A stretch of 64,000 nucleotides of DNA from contig NZ_LGKN01000004.1 in NCBI RefSeq assembly GCF_001306175.1, positions 620,001-684,000 on the forward strand. The letters are read 5' to 3'. This stretch comes from Ardenticatena maritima. Lineage in GTDB: Bacteria > Chloroflexota > Anaerolineae > Ardenticatenales > Ardenticatenaceae. This document shows positions 34,648 to 43,444 of the stretch, in pieces (position 1 is the stretch's first letter; each line of letters opens with the position of its first letter). The notes under the pieces were generated by a model. It had not been told where the DNA came from and ran no database searches. It saw only the letters and a list, made by a program, of their open reading frames with translations. The translations under genes and the position numbers were made by a program.

Positions 34648-35910
34648 TTATTCGATGGTTTCACCCGACGGCACTACACCGTCGAAAGGAGCGAAAGCGT
34701 CTTCGTCCACATCCGGATGAATGAGCACATTGCGCCCAATGCGCGTATTGGGGGGCACGTGCGCCGCCTTGCCGATGACACTGATACCGGTGTTGAGTTT
34801 ATCCGGCTCGGTGCGGTTCGGCGTGTCAACATCATCGCCAACCCCAACCAGCGCCCCCGCCCCAATGACGACATCTTTATCCACAATCACGCGGTCGAGC
34901 ACGGCACCCGGTCCAATCCAGGTATCGTTCATCACAACTGATTCGCGCACCACCGCACCCGGCGACACATACACCCCCGGTGAAAGCACAGAACGCTCCA
35001 CACGCCCGCGCACAATCGCCCCGTTGCAAATCATGCTTTGCACCACGTGCGCTTGAGGTCCCAGTTTGGCGGTGGGGCGCTCATAACTGCGTGTGTGAAT
35101 GACCCATGAGCGGTCATAGAGTTGCAACGGCGAATCGGGGCGCAACAAATCCATGCTGGCTTCCCAGTAGGATTGAATGGTGCCCACATCCACCCAATAC
35201 CCATCGAAGGGGAACGCGTACACTTTGTGCGTTTCAAGCAGCGCCGGAATCACATGTTTGCCAAAATCCAGGTCGGGGTGCTGTTCACCAAGCGCCGGCA
35301 GCACCGTCCGCAAGACATCCGCGCGGAAAACGTAAATGCCCATGTTCGCCAACGTGCCGTATTCCGGCGTGTCGGGCTTCTCGTGGAACTCAGTCACGCG
35401 CGATTGACGGTTGGTCGTCAAAATGCCGAAGCGGTGTGTTTCGTGCTCGGGCACATTCATCACGGCAATCGTCAAATCGGCTTCCTTCTCCTGGTGAAAC
35501 GCCAGCATGGGGCGGTAATCCATCTTGTAGATATGGTCGCCCGAGAGAATCAGCACCGTATCAGCGCGGACTTCGTCCAGATATTCAAGGTTCTGCAACA
35601 CGGCGTCCGCCGTCCCACGATACCACTCCTGATGCCCACGCCCCTGGTAAGGCTGCAAGACGCGCAACCCGCCACGCGAGCGGTCCAAATCCCAGGGGCG
35701 ACCAATCCCCAAATGGCGATTGAGCGAGTGCGGGCGGTATTGGGTCAACACGGCAACATCAAAAACGCCTGAATTGACGCAATTGGAAAGCGTGAAGTCA
35801 ATAATGCGGTATTTTCCAGCAAAGGGCACAGAAGGTTTGGCGCGTTTGTGCGAAAGAACCGTCAGGCGCGTCCCTGCACCACCGGCGAGGATAATGGCTG
35901 CCACTCGCAT
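34648..35910 (-). CDS. glgC: Glucose-1-phosphate adenylyltransferase
   Basis: 420 residues. It makes ADP-glucose from glucose-1-phosphate and ATP, the committed step to glycogen. The full catalytic loop [20 protein letters not shown] is present, then [43 protein letters not shown] (metal Asp) and FHEKP (sugar-phosphate Lys). A C-terminal left-handed beta-helix carries regulatory and oligomer contacts. The ATG follows AAAGGAGA. It heads the glgC, glgC-like, aceK unit. No glycogen synthase or branching enzyme is in the window. Confidence 0.95.
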   Translation of the reverse strand: MRVAAIILAGGAGTRLTVLSHKRAKPSVPFAGKYRIIDFTLSNCVNSGVFDVAVLTQYRPHSLNRHLGIGRPWDLDRSRGGLRVLQPYQGRGHQEWYRGTADAVLQNLEYLDEVRADTVLILSGDHIYKMDYRPMLAFHQEKEADLTIAVMNVPEHETHRFGILTTNRQSRVTEFHEKPDTPEYGTLANMGIYVFRADVLRTVLPALGEQHPDLDFGKHVIPALLETHKVYAFPFDGYWVDVGTIQSYWEASMDLLRPDSPLQLYDRSWVIHTRSYERPTAKLGPQAHVVQSMICNGAIVRGRVERSVLSPGVYVSPGAVVRESVVMNDTWIGPGAVLDRVIVDKDVVIGAGALVGVGDDVDTPNRTEPDKLNTGISVIGKAAHVPPNTRIGRNVLIHPDVDEDAFAPFDGVVPSGETIE

Positions 35911-35993
35911 AGGGGTCTCCTTTTTGGCTGTTGGTGCATGCTACAGGCAAAGTGTATCGTGTTTGAAATGGGGTGGCAAGTGCACTTTGGGCA

Positions 35994-36021
35994 TAAAAAA
36001 AGCGCGCCCGCAAGCGCGCTT
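35994..36021 (-). terminator. Intrinsic terminator of tRNA-Ser
   Basis: 8-bp stem AAGCGCGC (36000-36007) with GCGCGCTT (36014-36021), and a long T run on the minus strand (35994-36001 complement). Confidence 0.8.
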
Positions 36022-36029
36022 GACCAGAG

Positions 36030-36118
36030 CGGAGAGGGAGGGATTCGAACCCTCGAGGGCGGTTTCCCACCCTACACGATTTCCAATCGTGCCCGTTCGG
36101 CCGCTCCGGCACCTCTCC
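36030..36118 (-). tRNA. tRNA-Ser (GGA)
   Basis: 89 nt on the minus strand. The 5' acceptor GGAGAGG pairs with CCTCTCC. The anticodon stem ACGAT/ATCGT encloses loop TGGAAA (anticodon GGA). A long class II variable arm (TAGGGTGGGAAACCGCCCTC region) is followed by a T-arm with GGTTCGAATCC. Confidence 0.95.
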
Positions 36119-36131
36119 AAATGCCTGCGGC

Positions 36132-36159
36132 ATTCTATCCCCCAACCCTGCGCTGTCAA
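36132..36159 (-). promoter_or_regulatory. Predicted promoter of tRNA-Ser
   Basis: Minus strand TTGACA (36159-36154), 16-nt spacer, TAGAAT (36137-36132), 14 nt upstream of the tRNA. Confidence 0.7.
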
Positions 36160-36195
36160 GTTTTGGGGCAAGAAGAGGCCGCTTGCCGGCGAACA

Positions 36196-36224
36196 TTGAC
36201 CCCACTTCTCCCGCCGACTATAAT
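36196..36224 (+). promoter_or_regulatory. Near-consensus promoter for the acyltransferase/R3H ATPase unit
   Basis: TTGACC (36196-36201), 17-nt spacer, TATAAT (36219-36224). It implies a start site near 36231 and excludes an upstream start at 36183 for the gene that follows. Confidence 0.75.
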
Positions 36225-36299
36225 TTGACCAGCCGCAAGGCACATCAACAAACAATCTCCTTCGTCTGTGACGGGCGGAACACAGGAACACATACATTC

Positions 36300-37325
36300 A
36301 TGTATCGTATAAGGCTTGCCGATATTTGGCTGGTCTATCGGCTCCAACACAAAGGGGTTCGGTTAGACGTGCGTTCAGCCGTGTTGGAACCTGCGTCGCC
36401 GTTGCGTCTGGTTCTGCCCGCGCTTCTTTCGCCGTGGCATCACCGCGTTGTCACCATCCCCTTGCGCCGCCGTGACCAGGGACGACGGCAAAGCGGTTTC
36501 CTGCAACTGCGCTGGCGCAGCAGCCTTCCAGCCATGGACGTGCTCTACATTGCACCGTCGCTGGAACACGCCCCTGGTGTGACATGGTTTTGGAAGCACC
36601 TGTTGCAACGGGGCGCTGAGGTTGCGGGAGCCGCCGGGGCGCAGCGGCTGTTCGCCCATGTACCCGCCGAACGCCACGCCGAAATTGAAGTGTTGCGGCA
36701 ATCCGGGTTCGCCTTGTACGCCCAAGACCGGCTCTTTCGGCTCGATCCACCGTGGCCGCTGGCGGAACAAACAACCGTCCCGCGCCACTGGACGCCGCAG
36801 TTCGACGTGGATACACACGGCATTCAGCAGTTGTACCGCGCAATTACGCCGGCTGTGGTGCAGCAAGCCGAATCCATGGGCAACAACGGCGATACCGCCG
36901 GCGGTTGGTGGGGGGAAACCCGCGAAGGATGCTACGTCGTGCGACCAGGACCAGGCGAGGTGTTGGGCTACCTGCGGTTGACGCGCGGACAACGAGGGCA
37001 TTGGCTGAAAATCGTGCTCCATCCGGAGTTGAGCGACCGCGCCGATGCCCTGGTGCAAGAAGCGCTTAGCCTGATGCGCGATTGGCCTAAGCGCCCCATT
37101 TTTTGCGATGTGCGCGAATACGAAGGCTATGTGGGCGACGGATTGCAGACACACGGCTTCCGACCAGTGATGACGCGCCGTTTGCTGGTGCGCCACACAA
37201 CGGTGCCGGTGCGTGTGGCTGAGCGTCAGCGGCTGCATGTGCTCAACGGTTCGCGCGAACATGCGCCCACCATGAGCGCCAAGCAGATGCCGCCCACGTA
37301 TCCGTTCGCCAAAGATAAGCCCTAA
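36300..37325 (+). CDS. GNAT-like acyltransferase-fold protein, function unknown
   Basis: 341 residues from the ATG at 36300. The 39 upstream in-frame codons overlap the promoter, so this start is preferred although its ribosome site is weak. Pattern and spacing suggest two degenerate N-acetyltransferase halves (LFAHVPAERHAEIEVLRQSG FA-type strand in the first, LGYLRLTRGQRGHWLKIVLH in the second). There is no signal peptide. It precedes the R3H ATPase gene by 35 nt and shares its promoter. I cannot assign a substrate. Confidence 0.75.
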   Translation: MYRIRLADIWLVYRLQHKGVRLDVRSAVLEPASPLRLVLPALLSPWHHRVVTIPLRRRDQGRRQSGFLQLRWRSSLPAMDVLYIAPSLEHAPGVTWFWKHLLQRGAEVAGAAGAQRLFAHVPAERHAEIEVLRQSGFALYAQDRLFRLDPPWPLAEQTTVPRHWTPQFDVDTHGIQQLYRAITPAVVQQAESMGNNGDTAGGWWGETREGCYVVRPGPGEVLGYLRLTRGQRGHWLKIVLHPELSDRADALVQEALSLMRDWPKRPIFCDVREYEGYVGDGLQTHGFRPVMTRRLLVRHTTVPVRVAERQRLHVLNGSREHAPTMSAKQMPPTYPFAKDKP

Positions 37326-37360
37326 CAGATTGAAACAGAGGAGGACAATCAGGGAATAGG

Positions 37361-39049
37361 ATGAAACACATGGAGACAGCCAACGAAACTTTGGAAGCAA
37401 TCAACACGAGTGAGGGAACCTCAACCGTGGTCAACCAGATGATTACTGATGATATCGAAGCCTTGTTCGACGTGTTGCCGCCGCGCATTCGCGAGCGGTT
37501 GCGCGCCATGCCCGACGGCGACCAACTGATCGAAATCGTCATGGACCTGGGACGCCTTCCCGAAGCGCGTTTCCCCAACCGTGAAGTGGTGCTGAGCGAC
37601 CACGAAATCACCCATGACGACCTGGAATACGTCGTAAGCCGCATTGGCGAGTTCGGCGGCGATAACCGCGCCGGTATCGAGCGCACATTGCACCGCATTA
37701 GCGCCATTCGCAACCGGCGCGGCGACATTGTGGGGCTGACCTGCCGCGTGGGGCGCGCCGTCTTCGGCACGATTGACATCATCCGCGACATCGTCGAAAG
37801 CGGCAAAAGCATTCTTCTGCTGGGGCGCCCCGGCGTGGGCAAAACCACCATGCTGCGCGAAACGGCGCGCGTGCTTGCCGAGAAGAAGCGCGTCGTGATT
37901 GTGGATACGTCGAACGAAATCGGCGGCGACGGCGATATTCCGCACCCTGCGATTGGACGCGCCCGCCGTATGCAAGTGCCGCGCCCCGAACTGCAACACG
38001 AAGTGATGATTGAAGCGGTCGAAAACCACATGCCCGAAGTCATCGTGATTGACGAAATCGGGCGCGAACTGGAAGCCCTGGCGGCGCGCACCATCGCCGA
38101 GCGCGGCGTCCAACTGGTGGGGACGGCGCACGGCAACACGCTTGACAACCTGCTGATGAACCCCACCCTGAGCGACCTGCTGGGCGGGATTCAAAGCGTC
38201 ACCCTTTCGGACGAAGAAGCCCGCCGCCGCGGGACGCAAAAAAGCGTGCTGGAACGCAAAGCGCCGCCCACCTTTGACATCGTCATCGAAATTCAAGACC
38301 GCGATACGCTCGTCATCCACCACGACGTGGCGCGCGCGGTGGACGCCATGTTGCGCGGGTATCCCGTCAACAGCGAAGTGCGCCGCCGTGACGAATCGCG
38401 CCCCAGCGGCTACGTCAGCGAAGAAGTGGCGGTTGAACCGGGCGAAATGTTGCGCCGCGCGGGTGGCTTGCGCGGGCGTCCAACGCTCAATGAGCGCACC
38501 CCCACACGGGGGAGAAGCAACAACGGGGGGCAAAGCCTCGCCGAAAGCCCGAGCGCCATCCAGCCTACCGCGCCGGTCCGTTCCACCATGCGCGTTTATC
38601 CCTACGGCATTAGCCAGAACCGCCTGAAACAAGCGGCGAAAGCGCTCAACCTGCCCTTGCTCATCGTCACCGACCTGGGCGAAGCCGACATGCTGATGAC
38701 CTTGCGGAGTTACTACCGCAAACGCCCACAAATCATTAGCGACGCCGAACGGCGCGGCTTGCCCGTCTACGTCCTGCGTTCAAACACTGTGGCGCAAATG
38801 GAACAGGCGCTGGCGGACATTTTCGGGCTTGCCGCCGAAGTGGACCCTTACACGCGCGCCATGGAAGAAGCCCGTCTCGCTATCGAGAAAATTCAATCGG
38901 GGCAGGCAACCAGCGTGGAACTCTCACCGCAAAGCGCATACATTCGCCGCCAACAGCATGAACTGGCACGCCAGGCGAACCTCATTAGCCGCAGTCTGGG
39001 CAAAGAGCCGCGTCGGCGTGTGCGCATTTACGCCAACAAAACGCTCTAA
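37361..39049 (+). CDS. Ycf45-like AAA ATPase with C-terminal R3H domain
   Basis: 562 residues; the ATG at 37370 is an alternative start. A SpoIIIAA/Ycf45-type P-loop domain covers about 120-330. Walker A is LLLGRPGVGKTTMLRE, Walker B is VIVIDEIGRE, and sensor-like GTAHGNTLDNLL follows. A disordered linker (about 360-400) leads to a second folded region and a final R3H motif (RRQQHELARQANLISRSLG, then RRRVRIY), a single-stranded nucleic-acid binder. Such proteins occur in cyanobacteria, plastids and Chloroflexota. The role is not established, possibly RNA or DNA remodelling. It ends at a strong terminator. Confidence 0.92.
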   Translation: MKHMETANETLEAINTSEGTSTVVNQMITDDIEALFDVLPPRIRERLRAMPDGDQLIEIVMDLGRLPEARFPNREVVLSDHEITHDDLEYVVSRIGEFGGDNRAGIERTLHRISAIRNRRGDIVGLTCRVGRAVFGTIDIIRDIVESGKSILLLGRPGVGKTTMLRETARVLAEKKRVVIVDTSNEIGGDGDIPHPAIGRARRMQVPRPELQHEVMIEAVENHMPEVIVIDEIGRELEALAARTIAERGVQLVGTAHGNTLDNLLMNPTLSDLLGGIQSVTLSDEEARRRGTQKSVLERKAPPTFDIVIEIQDRDTLVIHHDVARAVDAMLRGYPVNSEVRRRDESRPSGYVSEEVAVEPGEMLRRAGGLRGRPTLNERTPTRGRSNNGGQSLAESPSAIQPTAPVRSTMRVYPYGISQNRLKQAAKALNLPLLIVTDLGEADMLMTLRSYYRKRPQIISDAERRGLPVYVLRSNTVAQMEQALADIFGLAAEVDPYTRAMEEARLAIEKIQSGQATSVELSPQSAYIRRQQHELARQANLISRSLGKEPRRRVRIYANKTL

Positions 39050-39067
39050 TCCGTACACCGAGAGAGC

Positions 39068-39103
39068 AAGAAGGTGGCCTGACGCGCCACCTTCTTCTTT
39101 TTT
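39068..39103 (+). terminator. Intrinsic terminator after the R3H ATPase
   Basis: 11-bp stem AAGAAGGTGGC (39068-39078) with GCCACCTTCTT (39086-39096), then a T run. Confidence 0.9.
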
Positions 39104-39123
39104 GGCTCACACGTAAAAGCGCG

Positions 39124-39151
39124 TTGACATGCGTAGTGGCAAGGCTATACT
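39124..39151 (+). promoter_or_regulatory. Predicted promoter of grpE
   Basis: TTGACA (39124-39129), 16-nt spacer, TATACT (39146-39151). No CIRCE inverted repeat is seen in the 70 nt between it and the start, so HrcA control is not evident. Confidence 0.7.
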
Positions 39152-39198
39152 ACGCCCACGTACCGAATGGGAGCGGAACCCCCGCGAGAGGATGAATC

Positions 39199-39834
39199 AT
39201 GTTTCCAGGCGACCCTTTCAACCGTCGAACCGTGCGCAAAATTCCCGTGCGCCCACGCAACAAACGCGATGACAAACAGGATGAACCGACCGACGACGTC
39301 GCCGCGCCACCCGCGAGCGACGATCCCCCCACCCCATCCACATCACGCGATACCGTGCTCGACAATATCACCAAAGCCTTTCAACAGGAACTCGCGCAAG
39401 CCTACAAAGAGCGCGACGAATGGCAACAACGCTACGCCGAGTTGGAAAAAGAAACGCGCCACATGCGTGAACGCCTGCGCCGCATTGCCGAAGAAGAAGC
39501 GTTCCGCGAGCAAATTCGCACGCTTGAAAAGATGCTCGACATCGCCGACAATATCGAACGCGCCCTCGCCGCGGCTGACGAACCGTCCGCCCTGGCGGAA
39601 GGCGTGCGGCTGACGTACCGCGAATTGATGCGCGCCCTGCAAGACCTGGGGGTTGAGCGTATCGAAGCCCTGGGGCAACCATTCGACCCGGCGTTTCACC
39701 ACGCTGTGGGGGTTGTGGCAACAGATGAGCATGCGCCGGGCACGGTTGTCGCCGTGGAGCGCCCCGGCTATCGCTATCGGGGGCGTGTGTTGCGTCCGGC
39801 GTTTGTGCATGTTGCCGCCGAACCGACGACATAA
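39199..39834 (+). CDS. grpE: Nucleotide exchange factor GrpE
   Basis: 211 residues. An N-terminal disordered acidic segment (1-50) and a long coiled coil (about 55-110) lead to the beta-wing domain with LGVERIEALGQPFDPAFHHA and YRYRGRVLRPAFVHV. GrpE exchanges ADP for ATP on DnaK in the cytoplasm. It is followed by a dnaJ-type gene at 67 nt. dnaK itself is not in the window. Confidence 0.93.
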   Translation: MFPGDPFNRRTVRKIPVRPRNKRDDKQDEPTDDVAAPPASDDPPTPSTSRDTVLDNITKAFQQELAQAYKERDEWQQRYAELEKETRHMRERLRRIAEEEAFREQIRTLEKMLDIADNIERALAAADEPSALAEGVRLTYRELMRALQDLGVERIEALGQPFDPAFHHAVGVVATDEHAPGTVVAVERPGYRYRGRVLRPAFVHVAAEPTT

Positions 39835-39900
39835 AGCATCATCTCCATCAAATATCCACACTGTTGGGATACACTCAGCGCAAGCAAAGATAGGTGGCCT

Positions 39901-40743
39901 ATGGCAAAAGATTACTATGCCATTCTAGGTGTTTCGGTGACAGCAACCCAAGAAGAAATCAAACACGCCTACCGCCAATTGGCGCGCCGATACCACCCCG
40001 ACCGCAATCCGGGGGATAAAGTCGCCGAAGAACGCTTCAAAGAAATCAACGAAGCCTATGAAATTCTGGGCGACCCGGTCAAACGCCGTCGCTACGACGC
40101 CACCCGCACAACGTCGCATACGCGCTCATTCAGCGGCTGGAGCCGTCCAAGCGGCGGCTCGGTGAACTTTGAGGATATTTTTGAATCCATCTTCAACAAT
40201 TTTTCGCGGCACCAGCAGGCAAGCCCGCAACAAGCCGATATTGAGCAAGAAGTCGAAATCACGTTGCGCGAAGCCTACAACGGCACGCGCCGCTTGATTA
40301 CACTGAACGGAGAGCAATTTGAGGTGAAAATTCCGCCCGGCGTCTATACGGGCGCAAAAGTGCGTGTGCGCGGCAAGGGGCGCCGCCTGCCCAATGGACG
40401 ACGGGGCGATTTGTACCTGCTGATTGAAGTCATGGACGATCCGGTTTTCCAGCGCGTCGGCGATGACCTGATTGTCCCCGTCAAAATTGACCTTTACACC
40501 GCTGTGTTAGGCGGTGAAGCCGACGTCCCCACGCTGGACGGCAAAGTTGTTTTGCGTATTCCGCCGGGCACAGGCGGCGGCAAACGATTGCGAATTCGGG
40601 GCAAAGGTATGCCCAATTTGAAAGAACCGGGGCGTTTTGGCGACCTTTACGCCGACATTATCGTCACTGTGCCAACGTCACTCTCGCCACGCGAGCGCGA
40701 ACTGTTTGAAGAATTACGCCGTTTGCGTCAGGGGAATGCGTAA
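39901..40743 (+). CDS. DnaJ-type co-chaperone (CbpA-like, no zinc finger)
   Basis: 280 residues. The N-terminal J domain (1-70) carries the HPD motif in YHPDRNPGD and starts KDYYAILGVSVTATQEEI. A Gly/Ser/Phe linker and the two beta-sandwich substrate domains of the DnaJ C-terminal region follow (VEITLREAYNGTRRLI, PPGTGGGKRLRIRGKGMP). The CxxCxGxG zinc-finger repeats are absent, so this is type II, CbpA-like. It stimulates DnaK ATP hydrolysis. Its position between grpE and htrA indicates a stress operon. Confidence 0.93.
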   Translation: MAKDYYAILGVSVTATQEEIKHAYRQLARRYHPDRNPGDKVAEERFKEINEAYEILGDPVKRRRYDATRTTSHTRSFSGWSRPSGGSVNFEDIFESIFNNFSRHQQASPQQADIEQEVEITLREAYNGTRRLITLNGEQFEVKIPPGVYTGAKVRVRGKGRRLPNGRRGDLYLLIEVMDDPVFQRVGDDLIVPVKIDLYTAVLGGEADVPTLDGKVVLRIPPGTGGGKRLRIRGKGMPNLKEPGRFGDLYADIIVTVPTSLSPRERELFEELRRLRQGNA

Positions 40744-40790
40744 ACCACAATGCAACGCCAACAAATTGACCATCATGAGGAGTAGGGACG

Positions 40791-42035
40791 ATGAGCCGAA
40801 ACAGTCGCGCACTCATCACAGCCTTTTTGAGCATCATTCTGGTTTCTATTTTGTGCCTCTGCATCATGGTTGCGGGTATCTTTTTCTGGGAACAGAGCGG
40901 TGGCTCGCAAGCCTTTATGGATTCTTTTACAGAAACACAAGAAGAAACACCTGCCATAACGGCGCCTGAACAAGAAGAAGCACAACCCCCAAGCGAAGAA
41001 CCCGCTGCGCCCACCGACCTGGCCGCATTGACGGATGAACAAATCGTCGCGGCGCAAAGTCGGGTCATTCGGCGCGTCTATGAACGGGTTGCGCCCAGCG
41101 TGGTGAACATCGTCGTCACAAGCGATTCGCTTTTGGGCGGCGGCGAAGGCAGCGGCTTCGTGATTGACAAAGAGGGGCACATCGTCACCAACAACCACGT
41201 TGTCGCCGACGCAAACGAGATTATCGTCAAATTCTCGGAAGAAACGGAAGTCAAAGCCTCGTTGGTCGGGACAGCGCCGGACGTTGACCTGGCGGTCATC
41301 AAAGTTGAGGTTGACCCCTCTATTCTGGTGCCCGTTGAAATGGGGAGCATGAACGACCTTGCTGTGGGGGATTTGGTCATTGCGATCGGCAACCCCTTCG
41401 GGTTTGAACGCACAGTGACAACCGGCATTGTGAGCGCCCTGGGGCGCACCATTCCCCGCGCCACGGGGCAATTCTCCTTGCCCAACCTCATCCAGACCGA
41501 CGCCGCCATCAACCCCGGCAACTCTGGTGGTCCCTTGCTGGACATTCATGGCCGCGTTGTCGGTGTGAATACCCTCATCTTCTCCCAAACCCCAGGCGCC
41601 AATTCGGGGGTCGGGTTTGCCATTCCCATTGATACGGTAAAGCGCGTCGTGCCGGACCTCATCGAGACGGGGCAATTCCAGTATCCGTACATTGGCATTC
41701 AGGCGCTGACGCTGACGCCCACGCTCGCCGAGGCGTTGGGCACCAGTGTGCAACATGGCGTTCTGGTACAAGAAGTGATTCCCGATTCACCCGCTGAAAA
41801 AGCCGGCTTGCGCGGTGGCGACGAAGAAGTCGAGATTCCAGGGTTCGGGCTTGTTCGTAAAGGTGGCGATATCATTATCGGGGTTGACGATGTGCAAGTG
41901 GAATCTTTCGACGACTTGATCAACTACCTGGACACGAAGCGCGTCGGCGACACCATCCGCTTGCGAATCGTGCGCAACGGCGAAGAGCAAGAACTGGACC
42001 TGACGCTTGGTCCGCGCCCGCAATCGTTGCCGTAA
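40791..42035 (+). CDS. htrA: HtrA/DegP-type serine protease with PDZ domain
   Basis: 414 residues. One N-terminal signal-anchor helix (about 9-31) and an acidic Pro/Glu linker lead to a trypsin-like domain. The triad is His in IVTNNHVVAD, Asp in DVDLAVIKVE and Ser in NPGNSGGPLLD. One PDZ domain follows (about 300-410, with SPAEKAGLRGGDEEV). It acts outside the cytoplasmic membrane as protease or chaperone for misfolded envelope proteins. It is the last gene of the grpE, dnaJ, htrA run and ends at a terminator. Confidence 0.94.
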   Translation: MSRNSRALITAFLSIILVSILCLCIMVAGIFFWEQSGGSQAFMDSFTETQEETPAITAPEQEEAQPPSEEPAAPTDLAALTDEQIVAAQSRVIRRVYERVAPSVVNIVVTSDSLLGGGEGSGFVIDKEGHIVTNNHVVADANEIIVKFSEETEVKASLVGTAPDVDLAVIKVEVDPSILVPVEMGSMNDLAVGDLVIAIGNPFGFERTVTTGIVSALGRTIPRATGQFSLPNLIQTDAAINPGNSGGPLLDIHGRVVGVNTLIFSQTPGANSGVGFAIPIDTVKRVVPDLIETGQFQYPYIGIQALTLTPTLAEALGTSVQHGVLVQEVIPDSPAEKAGLRGGDEEVEIPGFGLVRKGGDIIIGVDDVQVESFDDLINYLDTKRVGDTIRLRIVRNGEEQELDLTLGPRPQSLP

Positions 42036-42055
42036 ACCATACACACGCTTCACAC

Positions 42056-42087
42056 AAAACCCCCGCCACACCAGGGCGGGGGTTTTT
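42056..42087. terminator. Bidirectional terminator between htrA and the GT2 gene
   Basis: 12-bp stem AAAACCCCCGCC (42056-42067) with GGCGGGGGTTTT (42075-42086). Confidence 0.9.
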
Positions 42088-42103
42088 CTCTTCCACAAAC
42101 CGC

Positions 42104-43444
42104 CTATTTGAGCGACGCCAGCAAAGCGGCATACGCTTGCGTTGCACGCCGTTGCACATCGGCAACACCGGCGCGCACTTGCTGCATGGGGTCGCTCACG
42201 CGCCACGTTCCCGGTTCCGCCATCGCATGCAAGAACCCACTCAATCGGAACCAATACACCAGCATGCGGTATGCCGGCAGCAAAAAGAGTACCCACCAGG
42301 CTGCACGTGCCCGCCGCCAGGCAAAAGGTGGCGCGCTGGAGAGCGCCACCGCCACCCACAGCAGGTCAATACCGAGATAGAAGAAATACAACACGATAAA
42401 CGTCGTCACAATCAGCGAAAGCGAATACCCAAAAAACACCAGCACAGGCAACAAAAACGTCCAGACGGCGCGCGGAAATGAAAGCGTGTGGTCAATCAGG
42501 AGCACACGGCGCGGGTTGAACCCCCAAAACGCCCACCAGGGGCGCTTGAGCAAATGGCGGTGGCGGGCGCTCACCTCAACCTGTCCACGTTGCCAGCGCA
42601 CACGTTGCGCATAGAGCGCGCTCAGTGATTCAATGGAATGGACGTAAGCAATCGCCGTGGAAATCGCGCCGACACGCTTATCGCGAAAACGTTCGTAGAA
42701 TTCAAATGTCAGGTCGGTGTCCTCGGTGACGGTGAGTTGGGAGTACAGGAACGTTTCCAGCAGGGCTTCGCGCCGAAAGATGGAGAACGCCCCCGAAAGC
42801 GTGTAGAGATTGTTCAACAACGTCTGATGCTCACGCCCCACGTGGAACGCTGTGAGATACTCAAAAAACTCGCATTCGGCCAACACGCGCCGCGCCAACG
42901 AGGCATCCGGTGGCGGCGGCAACACTTGGATAGAACCGGTGGCGGCCACCATATCCGGCTCCACTTCAAAGACTTCCACGACTTTGCGCACAGCGTCGGG
43001 CGCGAGCACCACATCGCTATCTACGTTGAAAATGTATTGCCCACGCGCGAGATGAATACCTGCATTGAGCGCCCACGCTTTGCCTTTGTTGAGAATGGTG
43101 TGCCAGCGCATGTGCAAGGGCAATTCGGCTTGCAAACGGGCAAACACACCAAACGAGTTATCCGTCGTACCGTTGCTGATACAAAGAATTTCCATCCGGT
43201 CGAGTGGGTAGTCTTGCGCAGCAATGGAACGCAGGCAAGGCTCCAATGTCTCTTCACTGTTGTACACAGGGATGACAATCGAAATGAAAGGGTAATACGT
43301 CAGCGGGCGATACAAACGCCGCCGACGGTAGCGCATTGCCAACACGCCCACCACGTTGGCAATCGCGGTAGTCAAGTCAACCAGTATGGGGACGAGCAGC
43401 CACACCCCCCAAAAGATGATGAAACGCCATACCTGCTCACTCAT
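42104..43444 (-). CDS. Membrane GT2 glycosyltransferase, exosortase-cassette type
   Basis: 446 residues. One N-terminal helix, a GT-A family 2 domain and about three to four C-terminal helices, as in processive membrane glycosyltransferases. Motifs are ISIVIPVYNSEE, the nucleotide-binding NVDSDV (DxD), TEDTDLTFEF and the QRVRWQRGQ (QxxRW-type) motif. The start overlaps the stop of the exosortase-like gene by 4 nt. From memory, a GT2 family of this kind (TIGR03111) accompanies XrtG exosortases in Gram-positive bacteria. It probably adds or extends a lipid-linked sugar for the same surface system. Confidence 0.9.
   Translation of the reverse strand: MSEQVWRFIIFWGVWLLVPILVDLTTAIANVVGVLAMRYRRRRLYRPLTYYPFISIVIPVYNSEETLEPCLRSIAAQDYPLDRMEILCISNGTTDNSFGVFARLQAELPLHMRWHTILNKGKAWALNAGIHLARGQYIFNVDSDVVLAPDAVRKVVEVFEVEPDMVAATGSIQVLPPPPDASLARRVLAECEFFEYLTAFHVGREHQTLLNNLYTLSGAFSIFRREALLETFLYSQLTVTEDTDLTFEFYERFRDKRVGAISTAIAYVHSIESLSALYAQRVRWQRGQVEVSARHRHLLKRPWWAFWGFNPRRVLLIDHTLSFPRAVWTFLLPVLVFFGYSLSLIVTTFIVLYFFYLGIDLLWVAVALSSAPPFAWRRARAAWWVLFLLPAYRMLVYWFRLSGFLHAMAEPGTWRVSDPMQQVRAGVADVQRRATQAYAALLASLK

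Noticed and set aside
37421-38731. 436-codon open frame on the minus strand opposite the R3H ATPase
   Set aside because: Antisense shadow; the plus-strand protein has intact Walker and R3H motifs.
39152-39198. CIRCE/HrcA operator before grpE
   Set aside because: No TTAGCACTC-N9-GAGTGCTAA or close match in the leader.
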